Assembly: GCF_000478195.2 (NCBI RefSeq)
Contig: NZ_AUZM01000020.1
Span: 1 to 64,000 of the forward strand
Length of the DNA stretch: 64,000 nucleotides
From: Lyngbya aestuarii BL J
GTDB lineage: Bacteria > Cyanobacteriota > Cyanobacteriia > Cyanobacteriales > Microcoleaceae
Reading direction: 5' to 3'
In this document: positions 41,059 through 50,781 of the stretch, in pieces
How the letters are laid out: each line of letters opens with the position of its first letter
How positions within the stretch are numbered: the stretch's first letter is position 1
Notes under the pieces: model-generated
Databases searched by the model: none
What the model was told of the DNA's origin: nothing
The model's input: the letters and a program-made list of their open reading frames with translations, nothing else
Translations under genes and position numbers: made by a program

Positions 41059-42984
41059 TTATTCAACTTCAAGAATCAACTCATAATTTATAGGATCTTT
41101 AGCATCAGAAACCACAATAATTTCATAGTAACCTGTATCTTCTAATTGTCCTGACCAACTCTGAAGTCGAGCATCTTCGATAATAATCTTAGCGTTTTTT
41201 CGACGACTCGGAGTATAGAGAGAAAGAAAAGTAGATTTCTGAGGAACTTCTAACTTAATCCGTAAATTTTGCTGACGTTTTAACCACGCAACAAAAGCTT
41301 TCCCTTCTCCCGGTTGTAAGATACCTTGCAGCACTTTTCGACTGGCATTTTCATCAAATTGAACTTCTTTTAAATTCTGCCCTTGTTGTAACATCTTTAA
41401 TTCATCTGCGGTTAACGCTTGCCAAACCTGACCGATAGGCAAGTCAATTAAATTTTCACCGCGAGGTTGTTCAGGAAACAAGTAAAAAAATCGCGCATCA
41501 GATAAATCTTCTAAAGCCCGACTACTTAAATTTAACGCATTAACTTCCTTCGCCCATTTTTTAATATTATCGGCACTATATTGTCCTAACTGACTCCGAG
41601 ATTCATCACTAATAACAGTGAGCCGATTTAAGACATCATAAGCCGTTTTATCCCATCGTTTGCGCCAGGAAGCATCAGCAGGATCTTGAGTTAACATTCT
41701 GCCCTTTTGAGAGGGATAACGATTATAAAATTCTTCATTAACCAATTCAATAAAATACCGATAATCGACCCCCAATTCTTGACGGCGATTTTGGATATAT
41801 TCTTGACGTTGGAGTTCTCCCATCGCACTAAATCCACCATCATTAGACCTTGAGAGATGATTGATAAAATAAAATCCTCCAATCCAACCCACTCCCCCCA
41901 TAAGAACCATAGAAATTGTCACTAGCAATACTGTTGTCCAAGTTGAAGATAAATTCCCCGGAAACTTCAGCTTTGGATATGAGGTTTTTTGCAGCGTTGT
42001 ATTGGGAGTCGCCGCAATTGGAATGGGAATTTGGGCTTCTACCGGGGGAGGCTGCGTCAACACAGGAGATGATCGGATTTCCATCTCCGGTGGGGCTTGT
42101 GTGGGAATAGAAGGAAGCATAGGCGTATCATTGAGTGCTTGTAGAACTTGGGAGGCATGGGAATAGCGCTCGCCCGGCTTGTGAGCTAACATTTTATCTA
42201 AAATTGCCGCTAATTTCGGACTGACTGAGGTTTGCGATCGCCAATTCCAAGTAAGATGATAGCTATCAATCAGGTGTTGAGGTTCTTTTCCCGTCAACAA
42301 AACCACCACCGTCGCCGCCAAACTATACAAATCACTGTGAGGAGATACAATTCCCATCTGCATTTGTTCTTCCGGGGCGTAACCGACTTTTCCCAAACGA
42401 GTCGCAGGAGTTGGGGGAAGATGACGCACACCCAACTCAGAATCAACTTTAGCTTTGATTTGTTTGACCCCGCCAAAATCAATCAAAACAGGTAATCCAT
42501 CCGTCTGACGACGAATCACATTATCGGGTGAGATATCGCGATGAACAACACCATGAGAGTGAATGTATTCCAGCACAGGTAACAATTGCAACATCAGTTG
42601 TGTGACTTCAAGTTCACTGAAGCGAGTTCCCTGATTTTTATATTGGGTGCTCAGTTCGCGATAAGTTAAACCTTTAACATAATCTTGGACAACAAATAAA
42701 TAGCCTTTACCGTTAATTTTTTCGCGGAATAGTTCTCGAAAACAAGGAATTTGGGGATGTTGGAGTTGATAAAGGATTTGGGCTTCTCGTTCAAAGAGTT
42801 CTTGAGACTTTTGCAAGCTATAACTTCCTTGAACTTGGGGGGCGAACTCCTTCAACACACACAGTTCGTTAAACCGATGCTGATCTTCTGCTAAGTAGGT
42901 ACGCCCAAATCCACCATGCCCTAACTGGCGCATAATGTGATAGTGGTTTCGCAGAATTTGGCCCGGATAAATGGAGGTACTCAT
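41059..42984 (-). CDS. membrane-bound serine/threonine protein kinase
   Basis: A 641-residue Hanks-type kinase. The kinase domain covers about residues 13-275: Gly loop LGHGGFGRTYLAED, Lys in LCVLKEFAP, catalytic loop HRDISPDNVI, LIDFGGVKQ in place of DFG and APEEQM. A Pro-rich linker with PPPVEAQIPIPIA and one membrane helix (TVLLVTISMVLMGGVGWIGG) follow, then an external region of about 260 residues of unknown fold that ends with a beta-sandwich-like segment (YYEIIVVSDAKDPINYELIL). HRDISPDN rather than HRDLKPEN is, from memory, usual in cyanobacterial kinases. The external part probably senses a ligand. Confidence 0.9.
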   Translation of the reverse strand: MSTSIYPGQILRNHYHIMRQLGHGGFGRTYLAEDQHRFNELCVLKEFAPQVQGSYSLQKSQELFEREAQILYQLQHPQIPCFRELFREKINGKGYLFVVQDYVKGLTYRELSTQYKNQGTRFSELEVTQLMLQLLPVLEYIHSHGVVHRDISPDNVIRRQTDGLPVLIDFGGVKQIKAKVDSELGVRHLPPTPATRLGKVGYAPEEQMQMGIVSPHSDLYSLAATVVVLLTGKEPQHLIDSYHLTWNWRSQTSVSPKLAAILDKMLAHKPGERYSHASQVLQALNDTPMLPSIPTQAPPEMEIRSSPVLTQPPPVEAQIPIPIAATPNTTLQKTSYPKLKFPGNLSSTWTTVLLVTISMVLMGGVGWIGGFYFINHLSRSNDGGFSAMGELQRQEYIQNRRQELGVDYRYFIELVNEEFYNRYPSQKGRMLTQDPADASWRKRWDKTAYDVLNRLTVISDESRSQLGQYSADNIKKWAKEVNALNLSSRALEDLSDARFFYLFPEQPRGENLIDLPIGQVWQALTADELKMLQQGQNLKEVQFDENASRKVLQGILQPGEGKAFVAWLKRQQNLRIKLEVPQKSTFLSLYTPSRRKNAKIIIEDARLQSWSGQLEDTGYYEIIVVSDAKDPINYELILEVE

Positions 42985-43357
42985 GGATTTGAGGGGTTAA
43001 ACTCAGGGTTCAAGTTGAGTGGGGTGCAGGTATTGGTGAGACTTCAGTCGAGTTGAGAAGTTAATTCAAGAGATGAGACTGCCGAATTTACAGTTAAGGT
43101 GACTCAAGAGGGTTCTCTGGTATTTTAAGCCTTATTAGCCATCTTTTGACGGGTCGCGGGGTCAAGCCACGAACAATCAATCAACGACAAGAGATTTATT
43201 CAATATTTACAACTACCCCTCTTGGATTTTACACAAGCTACTGGTTTTCTGGGGTTTAGGCTCTCTATATTGAGACAGTACGAACTCAAACCCCCTTCTC
43301 AATCAGATTTGGGAGTGTTGACTGTATTGATTCAATCTTAAGAACTTGAGAATCTCA
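42985..43357. other. intergenic region between kinase and PEP-CTERM propeller genes
   Basis: About 370 bases between divergent genes, so both promoters must lie here. I see no clear boxes, hairpin or coding frame. Confidence 0.35.
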
Positions 43358-44455
43358 ATGACAAAAACGCCATGTATCGCTTCTATTGCAGCTATGATCG
43401 GGGCTTTAGCCTTTCCCGGTGTGAGCGCTTTACCGAGTCAAGCGGCTTTATTAGTCGGGAATACAGAAGGAAATAATATTCTTCTATTTGATGAACAGAA
43501 GGGCGAATTTTTGGGTGAATTTATCACACCGGGAAGTGGGGGATTGGTTTCTCCAGATGACTTAAATTTTGGCCCCGATGGCAACCTCTATGTTACCAGT
43601 GGAACAACTCCGGAAACTTCGTCTATCCTCCGTTACGATGGAATGACCGGAGAATTTATTGATGTCTTCGCAGCCGGTAACGGCTTATTACGGCCCTATG
43701 GGGCAGCGTTTGGGCCAGATGGCTACCTCTATGTCAGCAGTTTTTTGAGTGACGAAATTCTCCGTTTTGATAGCGCTGGAGAATTTATTGATGTCTTCGC
43801 CTCCGGTAACGGTCTACCAGGCGGGTTAAACGGGCCGAATGATTTGTTGTTTGCGCCCGATGGCAGCCTTTATGTGACGACTCAGGGGAGTGTTGCAACC
43901 AATGGTGAGGCTGACTTTAGTGCAGGTCTTCCCAGCCAGGTGTTGCGCTTTGATATTACCACACAAACCTCGATGGTATTTGCCGAACCGACCCCCTCAC
44001 CCGATGGTTTTGGGTTTGTCAGTTTATTGGGGTTAGCGTTGGGGTTTGAGGGGGATTTATTTGTCAGTGATTTTGCCAATGATATTCGCCGCTATGATCT
44101 AGAAACGGGTAATTTAGTCAGTGTTTTACCCACGAACTACACAGGAACAATCCCGAGTAATAATTTTATCGGAAATTTAACCTTTGACCCCAACAACATC
44201 CTGTATACCGTCGGTTTTGACTTTACCAATAATAATTTTGGAGCAATTCTGCGCTACGATGGCATTAGTGGAGAACCGTTGCCTTCGGCTGGAAATACCA
44301 GTGCAGTTTTTGTTTCGACTAATGATAAGTTACTCCGTCCGATTGGGATCGCTTTTACCCCACAGATTCCTCCGAAAACCGTACCTGAACCGTTTTCTGT
44401 GTTAGGTTTGCTAGCAGTTGGAGTTTGGGGAGTTCAGACTAAACTCCGCCGATAA
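43358..44455 (+). CDS. secreted beta-propeller protein with PEP-CTERM signal
   Basis: About 365 residues: signal peptide (CIASIAAMIGALAFPGVSAL, Ala-rich end SQAA), five or six repeats of the NHL/SMP-30 type (FGPDGNLYVTSG, FGPDGYLYVSSF, FAPDGSLYVTTQ, LGFEGDLFVSDF, FDPNNILYTVGF) and a PEP-CTERM tail (TVPEPFSVLGLLAVGVWG plus basic KLRR). The repeats predict a six-bladed propeller. PEP-CTERM proteins are sorted by exosortase to the surface or matrix. The ATG at 43358 is preferred over a TTG at 43346. The ligand is unknown. Confidence 0.85.
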   Translation: MTKTPCIASIAAMIGALAFPGVSALPSQAALLVGNTEGNNILLFDEQKGEFLGEFITPGSGGLVSPDDLNFGPDGNLYVTSGTTPETSSILRYDGMTGEFIDVFAAGNGLLRPYGAAFGPDGYLYVSSFLSDEILRFDSAGEFIDVFASGNGLPGGLNGPNDLLFAPDGSLYVTTQGSVATNGEADFSAGLPSQVLRFDITTQTSMVFAEPTPSPDGFGFVSLLGLALGFEGDLFVSDFANDIRRYDLETGNLVSVLPTNYTGTIPSNNFIGNLTFDPNNILYTVGFDFTNNNFGAILRYDGISGEPLPSAGNTSAVFVSTNDKLLRPIGIAFTPQIPPKTVPEPFSVLGLLAVGVWGVQTKLRR

Positions 44456-45067
44456 TCATTTTTGAATCCTGAATAAATTCTACAACACATTAGCCCTCAG
44501 CAATCGCCGGGGGTTTCTTTGATCGAGACACCCGCCTCGCGCCTCAAAATCAATCCGACTATTACTCGACTGCCTCTGGGCGCTACACTGTAAAGAGTAG
44601 TCCTTAAAGATATCAATGAGTTCAAAACAGAAATGATTTAGCTTTAATCAAATAAATTTCTGATAGAAGATCAGCATATTCAAATTAATAGATAGCCAGA
44701 CCTTCTATTTAACCTATTAAGCAAAATGTTATCAAGTTTTCTTGATAAAAGTTAAATCTTCTTCTAGATAGGATATTCTAATGCAACTCAAACTCTGGTA
44801 AATTAAAATCAGGATTTCCATCTTTTTATCGATTCCGACCTAACCCTCTATATTTTATTCCATTGACTGGAAACTCTTTTTAAGATTTAATCTGCTTTTC
44901 GCTATCGTTTCTTGAAATTGTACCAATAATATGAAATACTTAAATATTTGCTACCGAAGGGAAGCAGGGGAAGTGAGGAAAATGATCGGTAGGATTATTT
45001 TCAAAATTTCATCTAAATTTTTAAACTCTAGTTTAACCAATTATTTTTAACAATTAACTTAAAAACC
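44456..45067. other. AT-rich intergenic region upstream of the diguanylate cyclase
   Basis: About 610 bases. A short GC-rich stretch follows the propeller gene and the rest is very AT-rich. No frame, RNA gene or convincing hairpin was found. Confidence 0.35.
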
Positions 45068-47359
45068 ATGAACAAAAATAAAGCTTTTCAATCTAAAACC
45101 AGAAACAAAATACATCATCCCATCCATCGATTAATCTCTAAATTGAGAGGTACATCCCAGAAGCAAAAAATTCAAAAACTCAAACTCTCCTATCACCAGA
45201 TTCTAACAAAAACTTCTACTCGTCAACAAAAGTCTTCTAAAATAGAAGAAGAACTTAAATATACTGAAAAAATATTACGACATAGAGCCGAACAAGAACA
45301 ATTAACTATCGCCATAACAAATCGCATTCATCAATCACTCAATCTTCAGGAAAAACTTAATATCACCGTCATCAAAGTTCGAGAGTTTCTCAAATGTGAT
45401 CGGGTGATTATTTATCAGTTTAATCAAAAATGTGGGGGAACTGTCATTGCCGAATCTCTTGGCGAAACAGAGATCTCAATGCTCAATATTGTGATTGATA
45501 ATCACTCTTTTCAAGAACTCTATATTCAACTTTATCAGCAAGGAGAGATTCAAGCCGTTTCTGATGTTTATACCGCCAAACTTAATCCCGATTATATTGA
45601 CTTACTAGCAAAATTTAAAGTCAGAGCAAACTTAGGGATTCCTATTGTTAAAGACAGCAAATTATGGGGATTATTAGTAGCTCAAAACTGCAATAATTCC
45701 CGAGAGTGGAAATCGTTAGAAATTAGCTTTCTCAAGCAACTCACAACTCAAGTCGCCATTGCGATTCAACAATCTGAACTCTATCAACAAGTACAACAGG
45801 AAATTGCCCGACGTACTCAGGTAGAAACCACATTACAGCAAAAAATTGAACGAGAAAAACTATTAACCAAAACGGCTCAACGGATTCGTCAATCTCTTGA
45901 TTTAGATGAAATTCTCAATACGACTGTCAGAGAAGTTAGACAACTTTTGCAAGCAGATCGAACCGTTATTTTTCGCTTTAAACCTGACTGGAGTGGTGTT
46001 GTATCTGTAGAGTCTGTCATTACTCCTGAGTTATCAATTTTAAATACAAATATTTATGATCCTTGCTTTTCAAAAACCTATATTGAACAATATAACCAGG
46101 GTAGAATTCGAGCCATAGAAGATATTAATCAAGCACATTTAAGTCAATGTTATCTAGATTTATTAACTCAGTTTCAAGTGAGGGCTAATCTCGTTGTTCC
46201 TATTTTACAAGGAAAACACTTATGGGGATTATTAATTGCTCATCAATGTACTCAACCGAGACAATGGAAAACCCATGAAACTGAGTTACTCGAACAACTC
46301 GCAACTCAAGTCGGAATAGCAATTTCTCAAAGTCAACTCTACGAACAAACGCGACGTCAAGCTCAACGAGAACAAGCTCTTAATCAAGTTATTCAAGCAA
46401 TTCGTACCTCTTTAGACTTACAAACTGTCTTCTCAACCGCAGCCGAAGAAGTGTGTAAATTACTTCAAGCCGAACGAACTGTAATTGCTCGCTATTTGAT
46501 CGGAGAAAAACTCTGGTGTAATGTTGCTGATTATCATCAATCTCCAGATTTACCCAGTGTATTGGGTTTAAAAATTTCAGATCAAAATAATAAAACTACA
46601 GCTCGGCTCAAAAATTTGGAAATCTTTCAAATTGAGGAAAAAACTGATTTTTGTGATCAATATGCTGGTATTTATCCAGGATATTTATTAATGATTCCTT
46701 TGCACTTAAGTTCGATCATTTGGGGAAGTTTAGGGTTAGTAAGAAACAAGTCTTATGACTGTTGGCAAACCTGGGAAATCGAGTTAGCCAGTGCTGTTGC
46801 TGATCAATTAGCAATTGCGATTCAACAATCTGAACTTTATCAACAACTCGAACAATTAGCAATACTTGATGGCTTGACTAAAATTGCTAACCGTCGATAT
46901 TTTGATCAATATTTAGATCAAGAATGGAAGCGAGCGCAACGAGAACAGCATTCATTATCATTGCTATTACTTGATGTTGATCATTTTAAACTTTATAATG
47001 ATACCTACGGACATCAAGCTGGAGATGAATGTTTGCAAAAAGTTGCAAAAGCGATTCAGGAAACTCTAAAACGTTCTAGCGATTTAGTCGCTCGTTATGG
47101 AGGTGAAGAATTTGTGATCCTTTTACCCAATACAGCAGCTAAAGGCGCAATACAAATTGCACAAGATGTTCATGATAGTATTCAACAGTTAGCGATTGAA
47201 CATTCTCGCTCATCGGTTAATCAGTTTGTCACCGTTAGTATTGGGATTTCAACGATAATTCCCCAGCCCTTTAGTCGCTTTGAAGTATTAGTAAGTAGAG
47301 CAGATAAAGCCCTCTACAAAGCCAAACAGCAACGCAATACTTTCTGCTTATATTGTTGA
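45068..47359 (+). CDS. GAF-GAF-GAF-GGDEF diguanylate cyclase
   Basis: The 763-residue protein makes cyclic di-GMP. After a basic, coiled N-terminus come three GAF domains (about 88-235, 270-425 and 445-585) and a GGDEF domain from about 597 to the end. The active site is ARYGGEEFVILLP. The product-inhibition site RxxD is present as RSSD, five residues before it. The first two GAF domains are similar to each other (CDRVIIYQF and ADRTVIFRF; VRANLGIPI and VRANLVVPI), of the phytochrome-like sort, but lack a clear chromophore Cys. No membrane helix. Confidence 0.92.
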   Translation: MNKNKAFQSKTRNKIHHPIHRLISKLRGTSQKQKIQKLKLSYHQILTKTSTRQQKSSKIEEELKYTEKILRHRAEQEQLTIAITNRIHQSLNLQEKLNITVIKVREFLKCDRVIIYQFNQKCGGTVIAESLGETEISMLNIVIDNHSFQELYIQLYQQGEIQAVSDVYTAKLNPDYIDLLAKFKVRANLGIPIVKDSKLWGLLVAQNCNNSREWKSLEISFLKQLTTQVAIAIQQSELYQQVQQEIARRTQVETTLQQKIEREKLLTKTAQRIRQSLDLDEILNTTVREVRQLLQADRTVIFRFKPDWSGVVSVESVITPELSILNTNIYDPCFSKTYIEQYNQGRIRAIEDINQAHLSQCYLDLLTQFQVRANLVVPILQGKHLWGLLIAHQCTQPRQWKTHETELLEQLATQVGIAISQSQLYEQTRRQAQREQALNQVIQAIRTSLDLQTVFSTAAEEVCKLLQAERTVIARYLIGEKLWCNVADYHQSPDLPSVLGLKISDQNNKTTARLKNLEIFQIEEKTDFCDQYAGIYPGYLLMIPLHLSSIIWGSLGLVRNKSYDCWQTWEIELASAVADQLAIAIQQSELYQQLEQLAILDGLTKIANRRYFDQYLDQEWKRAQREQHSLSLLLLDVDHFKLYNDTYGHQAGDECLQKVAKAIQETLKRSSDLVARYGGEEFVILLPNTAAKGAIQIAQDVHDSIQQLAIEHSRSSVNQFVTVSIGISTIIPQPFSRFEVLVSRADKALYKAKQQRNTFCLYC

Positions 47360-47617
47360 ACTTTTTCTGAACAAAACGAGTGAGTCTAAATTCCAGTCTT
47401 CCCAAAACTTTACTAAATCTTTACAAAAAGAACCCTGACACCAGAAAAGTTGAAGATTGAGTAAAAGATCCTTTAGTTTGTTGCATTGTGTAAAGATTAT
47501 TAGTTATACATAAATATAGAAAGGAAAGTTAGAAATACAACAAATAACTTTCAAATTATTGATCACTTTAAAGTCAGGGCGCTCTCCTATGAAACCCTAT
47601 CAATGTGAGAGTAAACA

Positions 47618-47878
47618 ATGAATCTGAGTAACGTTTTAAAGCAATCTACTTTGACTACTATTACAATTTTAGCAGTCGCTTTTCCGCAAACTGAGATGAT
47701 GATGACAAACTTCTCTTTAGTCGGTAATCTGGCATATCATCTTGATGATTCATTGGAACTTGATAATAAACAGTTCGATGTATTGAATCAAGAATCAGGC
47801 ACAATAAAAAGTGTAGAAAATAAAGATCCCAAATCCCCCCCCTCAAGGGGTGACAGTAAGCCTGAAAATCAGAGATGA
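47618..47878 (+). CDS. small hypothetical protein
   Basis: An 86-residue frame with an N-terminal hydrophobic stretch (TLTTITILAVAFPQTEMMM) that could be a weak signal peptide, an acidic middle and a polar C-terminus (SPPSRGDSKPENQR). GAGAG lies upstream of the ATG. An antisense frame of the same length exists but has no better start. No family is recognised. Moderate doubt that it is translated. Confidence 0.4.
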   Translation: MNLSNVLKQSTLTTITILAVAFPQTEMMMTNFSLVGNLAYHLDDSLELDNKQFDVLNQESGTIKSVENKDPKSPPSRGDSKPENQR

Positions 47879-48074
47879 TTAGAGTTATCGTCAATCTCGG
47901 TTCCCAAAAACTCCTCAACAAATAACCCTATTCGTTGATGGTTAATCATGATTTTTACCTAGACGATAGAAAAAGAATTGAAACTTTTAATTCTCTCCTC
48001 TAGATGAAATCAGAAACCAGAAATAGATTGATTGTTTTAGATTGATTGACTGCACTTTTGAATCCAGATTTTGG

Positions 48075-48965
48075 CTAAAAATTAAACTTTTTACGTTCTT
48101 GTTGAGTTTGAATAAGTTGCTGTTCTAATGTTTGCCAATCTTCTTGTTCGATGATGTCAATAAATTGATCAAGACGACTCCGATAAGCCTGTAGAGATCG
48201 CAATAAAGCTTTTTGATTATATCGCGCCATCATTACCCCTAACTCCGGATTTCCACCCCCCACACGGCTGGTATCACGAAAGCCGGAACTTGCTAATTGT
48301 TGAGCCAGTTGTTGAACTTTGACATCTTCTTCTGCGGTTACAGCCGCGACTAAACTCGCACTCACCGTCACAGGTAAATGAGAAATCCAAGCCACAGCTT
48401 GATCATGATCTTGTGGTGAACATTGATAAACTTTTGCTTGCAATAATTCAGCAATCTTAGTAACCATTTGTATTTCAAACTCTGATGTTTTTTCAGTCGG
48501 AGTAATCACATAAGGTTTACCCAAAAACAAATTTTTTTGAGCAGCTTCTATACCACTTTCAGCCGTTCCTGCCATTGGATGTCCTCCGACAAAATGGGGC
48601 CAAAGTTGATAAAGTATTTCTACAATCGGCTGCTTAACTGAACCCACATCAGTTATAATAGTAGTGGGTTTAAGATGAGGAATTAACTCCTCAAGCGTAG
48701 AAGCAATTGCCCCAATCGGCGTACAAATAAACACAACATCAGCACTCGCCATCAAAGATAAATCAACACTCGCCTCATCAACAGCACCCATTGCGATCGC
48801 CTTTTGGCAAGTGCTTTGACGACGACTCACCCCTAAAACCCGATAGGGTTGCTCGGTTGAGGAATTATTTTTAGTTGGTAATTGTATCAATTTTGGTTGA
48901 ATTGAACATAAATCTAACCCGATAGAACCCCCAATTAAACCTAACCCAACCAGACCAATATTCAT
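48075..48965 (-). CDS. tyrA: prephenate/arogenate dehydrogenase
   Basis: TyrA carries out the last dehydrogenation in tyrosine synthesis; cyanobacterial forms generally use arogenate and NADP. The 296-residue product starts with the Rossmann motif MNIGLVGLGLIGGSIGLDL and has VFICTPIGAI, the substrate His in GGHPMAGTAESG and WISHLPVTVSASL. The ATG at 48965 places the Rossmann motif at the N-terminus; a longer frame to 49055 is not family-like. The GVSRR segment after the first strand favours NADP. Confidence 0.92.
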   Translation of the reverse strand: MNIGLVGLGLIGGSIGLDLCSIQPKLIQLPTKNNSSTEQPYRVLGVSRRQSTCQKAIAMGAVDEASVDLSLMASADVVFICTPIGAIASTLEELIPHLKPTTIITDVGSVKQPIVEILYQLWPHFVGGHPMAGTAESGIEAAQKNLFLGKPYVITPTEKTSEFEIQMVTKIAELLQAKVYQCSPQDHDQAVAWISHLPVTVSASLVAAVTAEEDVKVQQLAQQLASSGFRDTSRVGGGNPELGVMMARYNQKALLRSLQAYRSRLDQFIDIIEQEDWQTLEQQLIQTQQERKKFNF

Positions 48966-49134
48966 GTGAGACTGTTTAGCTTTTATAGTGATTGATATGC
49001 TTAAATTTAACTCATGTTGAAACAAAATGATCAAACAATAATCTAGAATCTCCATTCCCCGGCAGGCAGTGAAAAAATTTTGATATAGTAGATATTAGAT
49101 TAAAACCTGTTTTTTATTCGGAAAACTTGAAGGC

Positions 49135-50688
49135 ATGAATGCCGAAGAACTAATTCAAAGTTATCAATCCGGCATCAGAGATTTTAGTGCGATCCTGCTT
49201 TGCGAAGCCAATCTCAGTCGTACTAATCTCTCCGGTGCTAACTTCTCTCAAGCTGTCCTCAGCATTACCAATCTCAGCGGTGCAAATCTCTCAGGAGCGA
49301 ACCTCAGCCAAGCCAAACTAAATGTCGCCAAATTAAGCGGAGCCAACCTCAGCGGAGCCAACCTGACGGGCGCAATTCTCAATGTTGCCAATCTAATTCG
49401 CACCGATCTCAGTCAAGCCACTCTGATCAAAGCCTCTCTAATCCGTTCGGAGTTAATCCGTGCGGATCTCAGCCATGCCATTTTAACCGCCGCGAACCTC
49501 AGTGAAGCCGATTTGCGAGAAGCCACCCTACGACAAGTTGATCTGCGACAGGCGAACCTCAAAAGTGCCAATCTGCGAGACGCCGTTTTAATCGCCAGTA
49601 ACCTCGAAGGAACCAACTTACACGGTGCCGATCTCACCCGTGCGGATTTACGAGGGGCGAATCTCGTCAACGCCGAACTCCGACAGGCAAATCTCTCCCA
49701 GGCGAACCTTAGCGGAGCCAATCTCAAAGGTGCAAACTTGCGTTGGGCCGATCTAAACGGAGCCGATCTCAGAGGAGTCAACCTCGAACAAGCCCGACTA
49801 AGTGGAGCCAGTTTGTATGGTGCCGATCTCAGCCATGCTAGCTTACTATATACCCATTTAATTCATGCCGATCTCACCCAAGCCAACCTGACGGGGGCCG
49901 ACTGGACAGGAGCCGAACTCACCGGAGCCGCCCTCACCGGAGCTAAACTCTACGATGTCTCTCGATTTGAAGTCAAAGCCGACGAAATCACCTGTGATTG
50001 GGTTGATGTCAGTCCCAACGGCGATGGCAGTAAAGTTCTCCGCTTTAGCGCTCAAGAAGCCTACCAATTTTTTAACGCCACCTCCCCCATGGTGGAAATT
50101 AGCATTGATATGGCACTCGATGCCGAAGCTCACTGCGCCTTAGCCGATGCTTACCGCGACATCATCAGCCATACTTCAATCATCAATCGCCCACCCAGTA
50201 TAGAGGTTAGTCCTCGTCGAACCACTTTATCGTTTAGGATAGAAAGAGACGAACAACTGTTTTCCACCGCCTATATTGTCATTCTTCCGTTTAAAGATGC
50301 AGATCCTACTCAAAAAAGTATTCGGAATCTGGTTCAAATGCTCGGATCAGAGAAGTTCATCGGCTTAAGCGTTCGGCACTCCCATCAAATCGGAAAATTG
50401 GTGAGTGAAATCAAGCAACAACTCGATCAGATCAGCGACTTGAAATTACACACCAAATCCCCATCCGAACCCGAAAGTCCCCAAGCTTTCTTTACCTCTC
50501 CCACTCGTACAACGCTGCGAAACTTTCACAATCGAACCCTCAAAATTCATAGCCATCCTCAATTTGGAAGAAGCCTACTCAATGTGCCTGAACTCATGAA
50601 CTCCTCGGGATATTCCCAAGAAAAATATTTGGAGATGATGGCTCCCTCATTAGACAATCTCTCAGACTTTCTGCTCATCTCAGACTAA
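49135..50688 (+). CDS. pentapeptide repeat protein (copy 1)
   Basis: The 517-residue protein has about 50 pentapeptide repeats of the A(D/N)Lxx type from residue 10 to 275 (for example ANLSGANLSQAKL), which predict a right-handed square beta-helix. From residue 285 a distinct domain begins (ADEITCDWVDVSPNGDGSK, then LSFRIERDEQLFSTAYIVIL). The repeat region is more GC-rich than the neighbours. The same architecture and length recur in the next gene. Pentapeptide proteins are common in cyanobacteria, mostly with unknown roles. Confidence 0.9.
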   Translation: MNAEELIQSYQSGIRDFSAILLCEANLSRTNLSGANFSQAVLSITNLSGANLSGANLSQAKLNVAKLSGANLSGANLTGAILNVANLIRTDLSQATLIKASLIRSELIRADLSHAILTAANLSEADLREATLRQVDLRQANLKSANLRDAVLIASNLEGTNLHGADLTRADLRGANLVNAELRQANLSQANLSGANLKGANLRWADLNGADLRGVNLEQARLSGASLYGADLSHASLLYTHLIHADLTQANLTGADWTGAELTGAALTGAKLYDVSRFEVKADEITCDWVDVSPNGDGSKVLRFSAQEAYQFFNATSPMVEISIDMALDAEAHCALADAYRDIISHTSIINRPPSIEVSPRRTTLSFRIERDEQLFSTAYIVILPFKDADPTQKSIRNLVQMLGSEKFIGLSVRHSHQIGKLVSEIKQQLDQISDLKLHTKSPSEPESPQAFFTSPTRTTLRNFHNRTLKIHSHPQFGRSLLNVPELMNSSGYSQEKYLEMMAPSLDNLSDFLLISD

Positions 50689-50781
50689 ATAGAGATGTCA
50701 TACTAACTTGTTGAGGAGAAACTCTAATGAGACTAACACTTCAATCTTTTTAGTCATTTCGTACAGGATGCAGGGGTGATA

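Noticed and set aside
47661-47921. An 86-codon minus-strand frame
   Set aside because: It overlaps a plus-strand frame of the same length that has a better leader. Neither is strong, so only the plus one was listed, with low confidence.
49413-49781. Arg/Leu-rich frame antisense to the pentapeptide repeats
   Set aside because: The regular repeats of the real gene leave the reverse strand open. There is no independent start signal.
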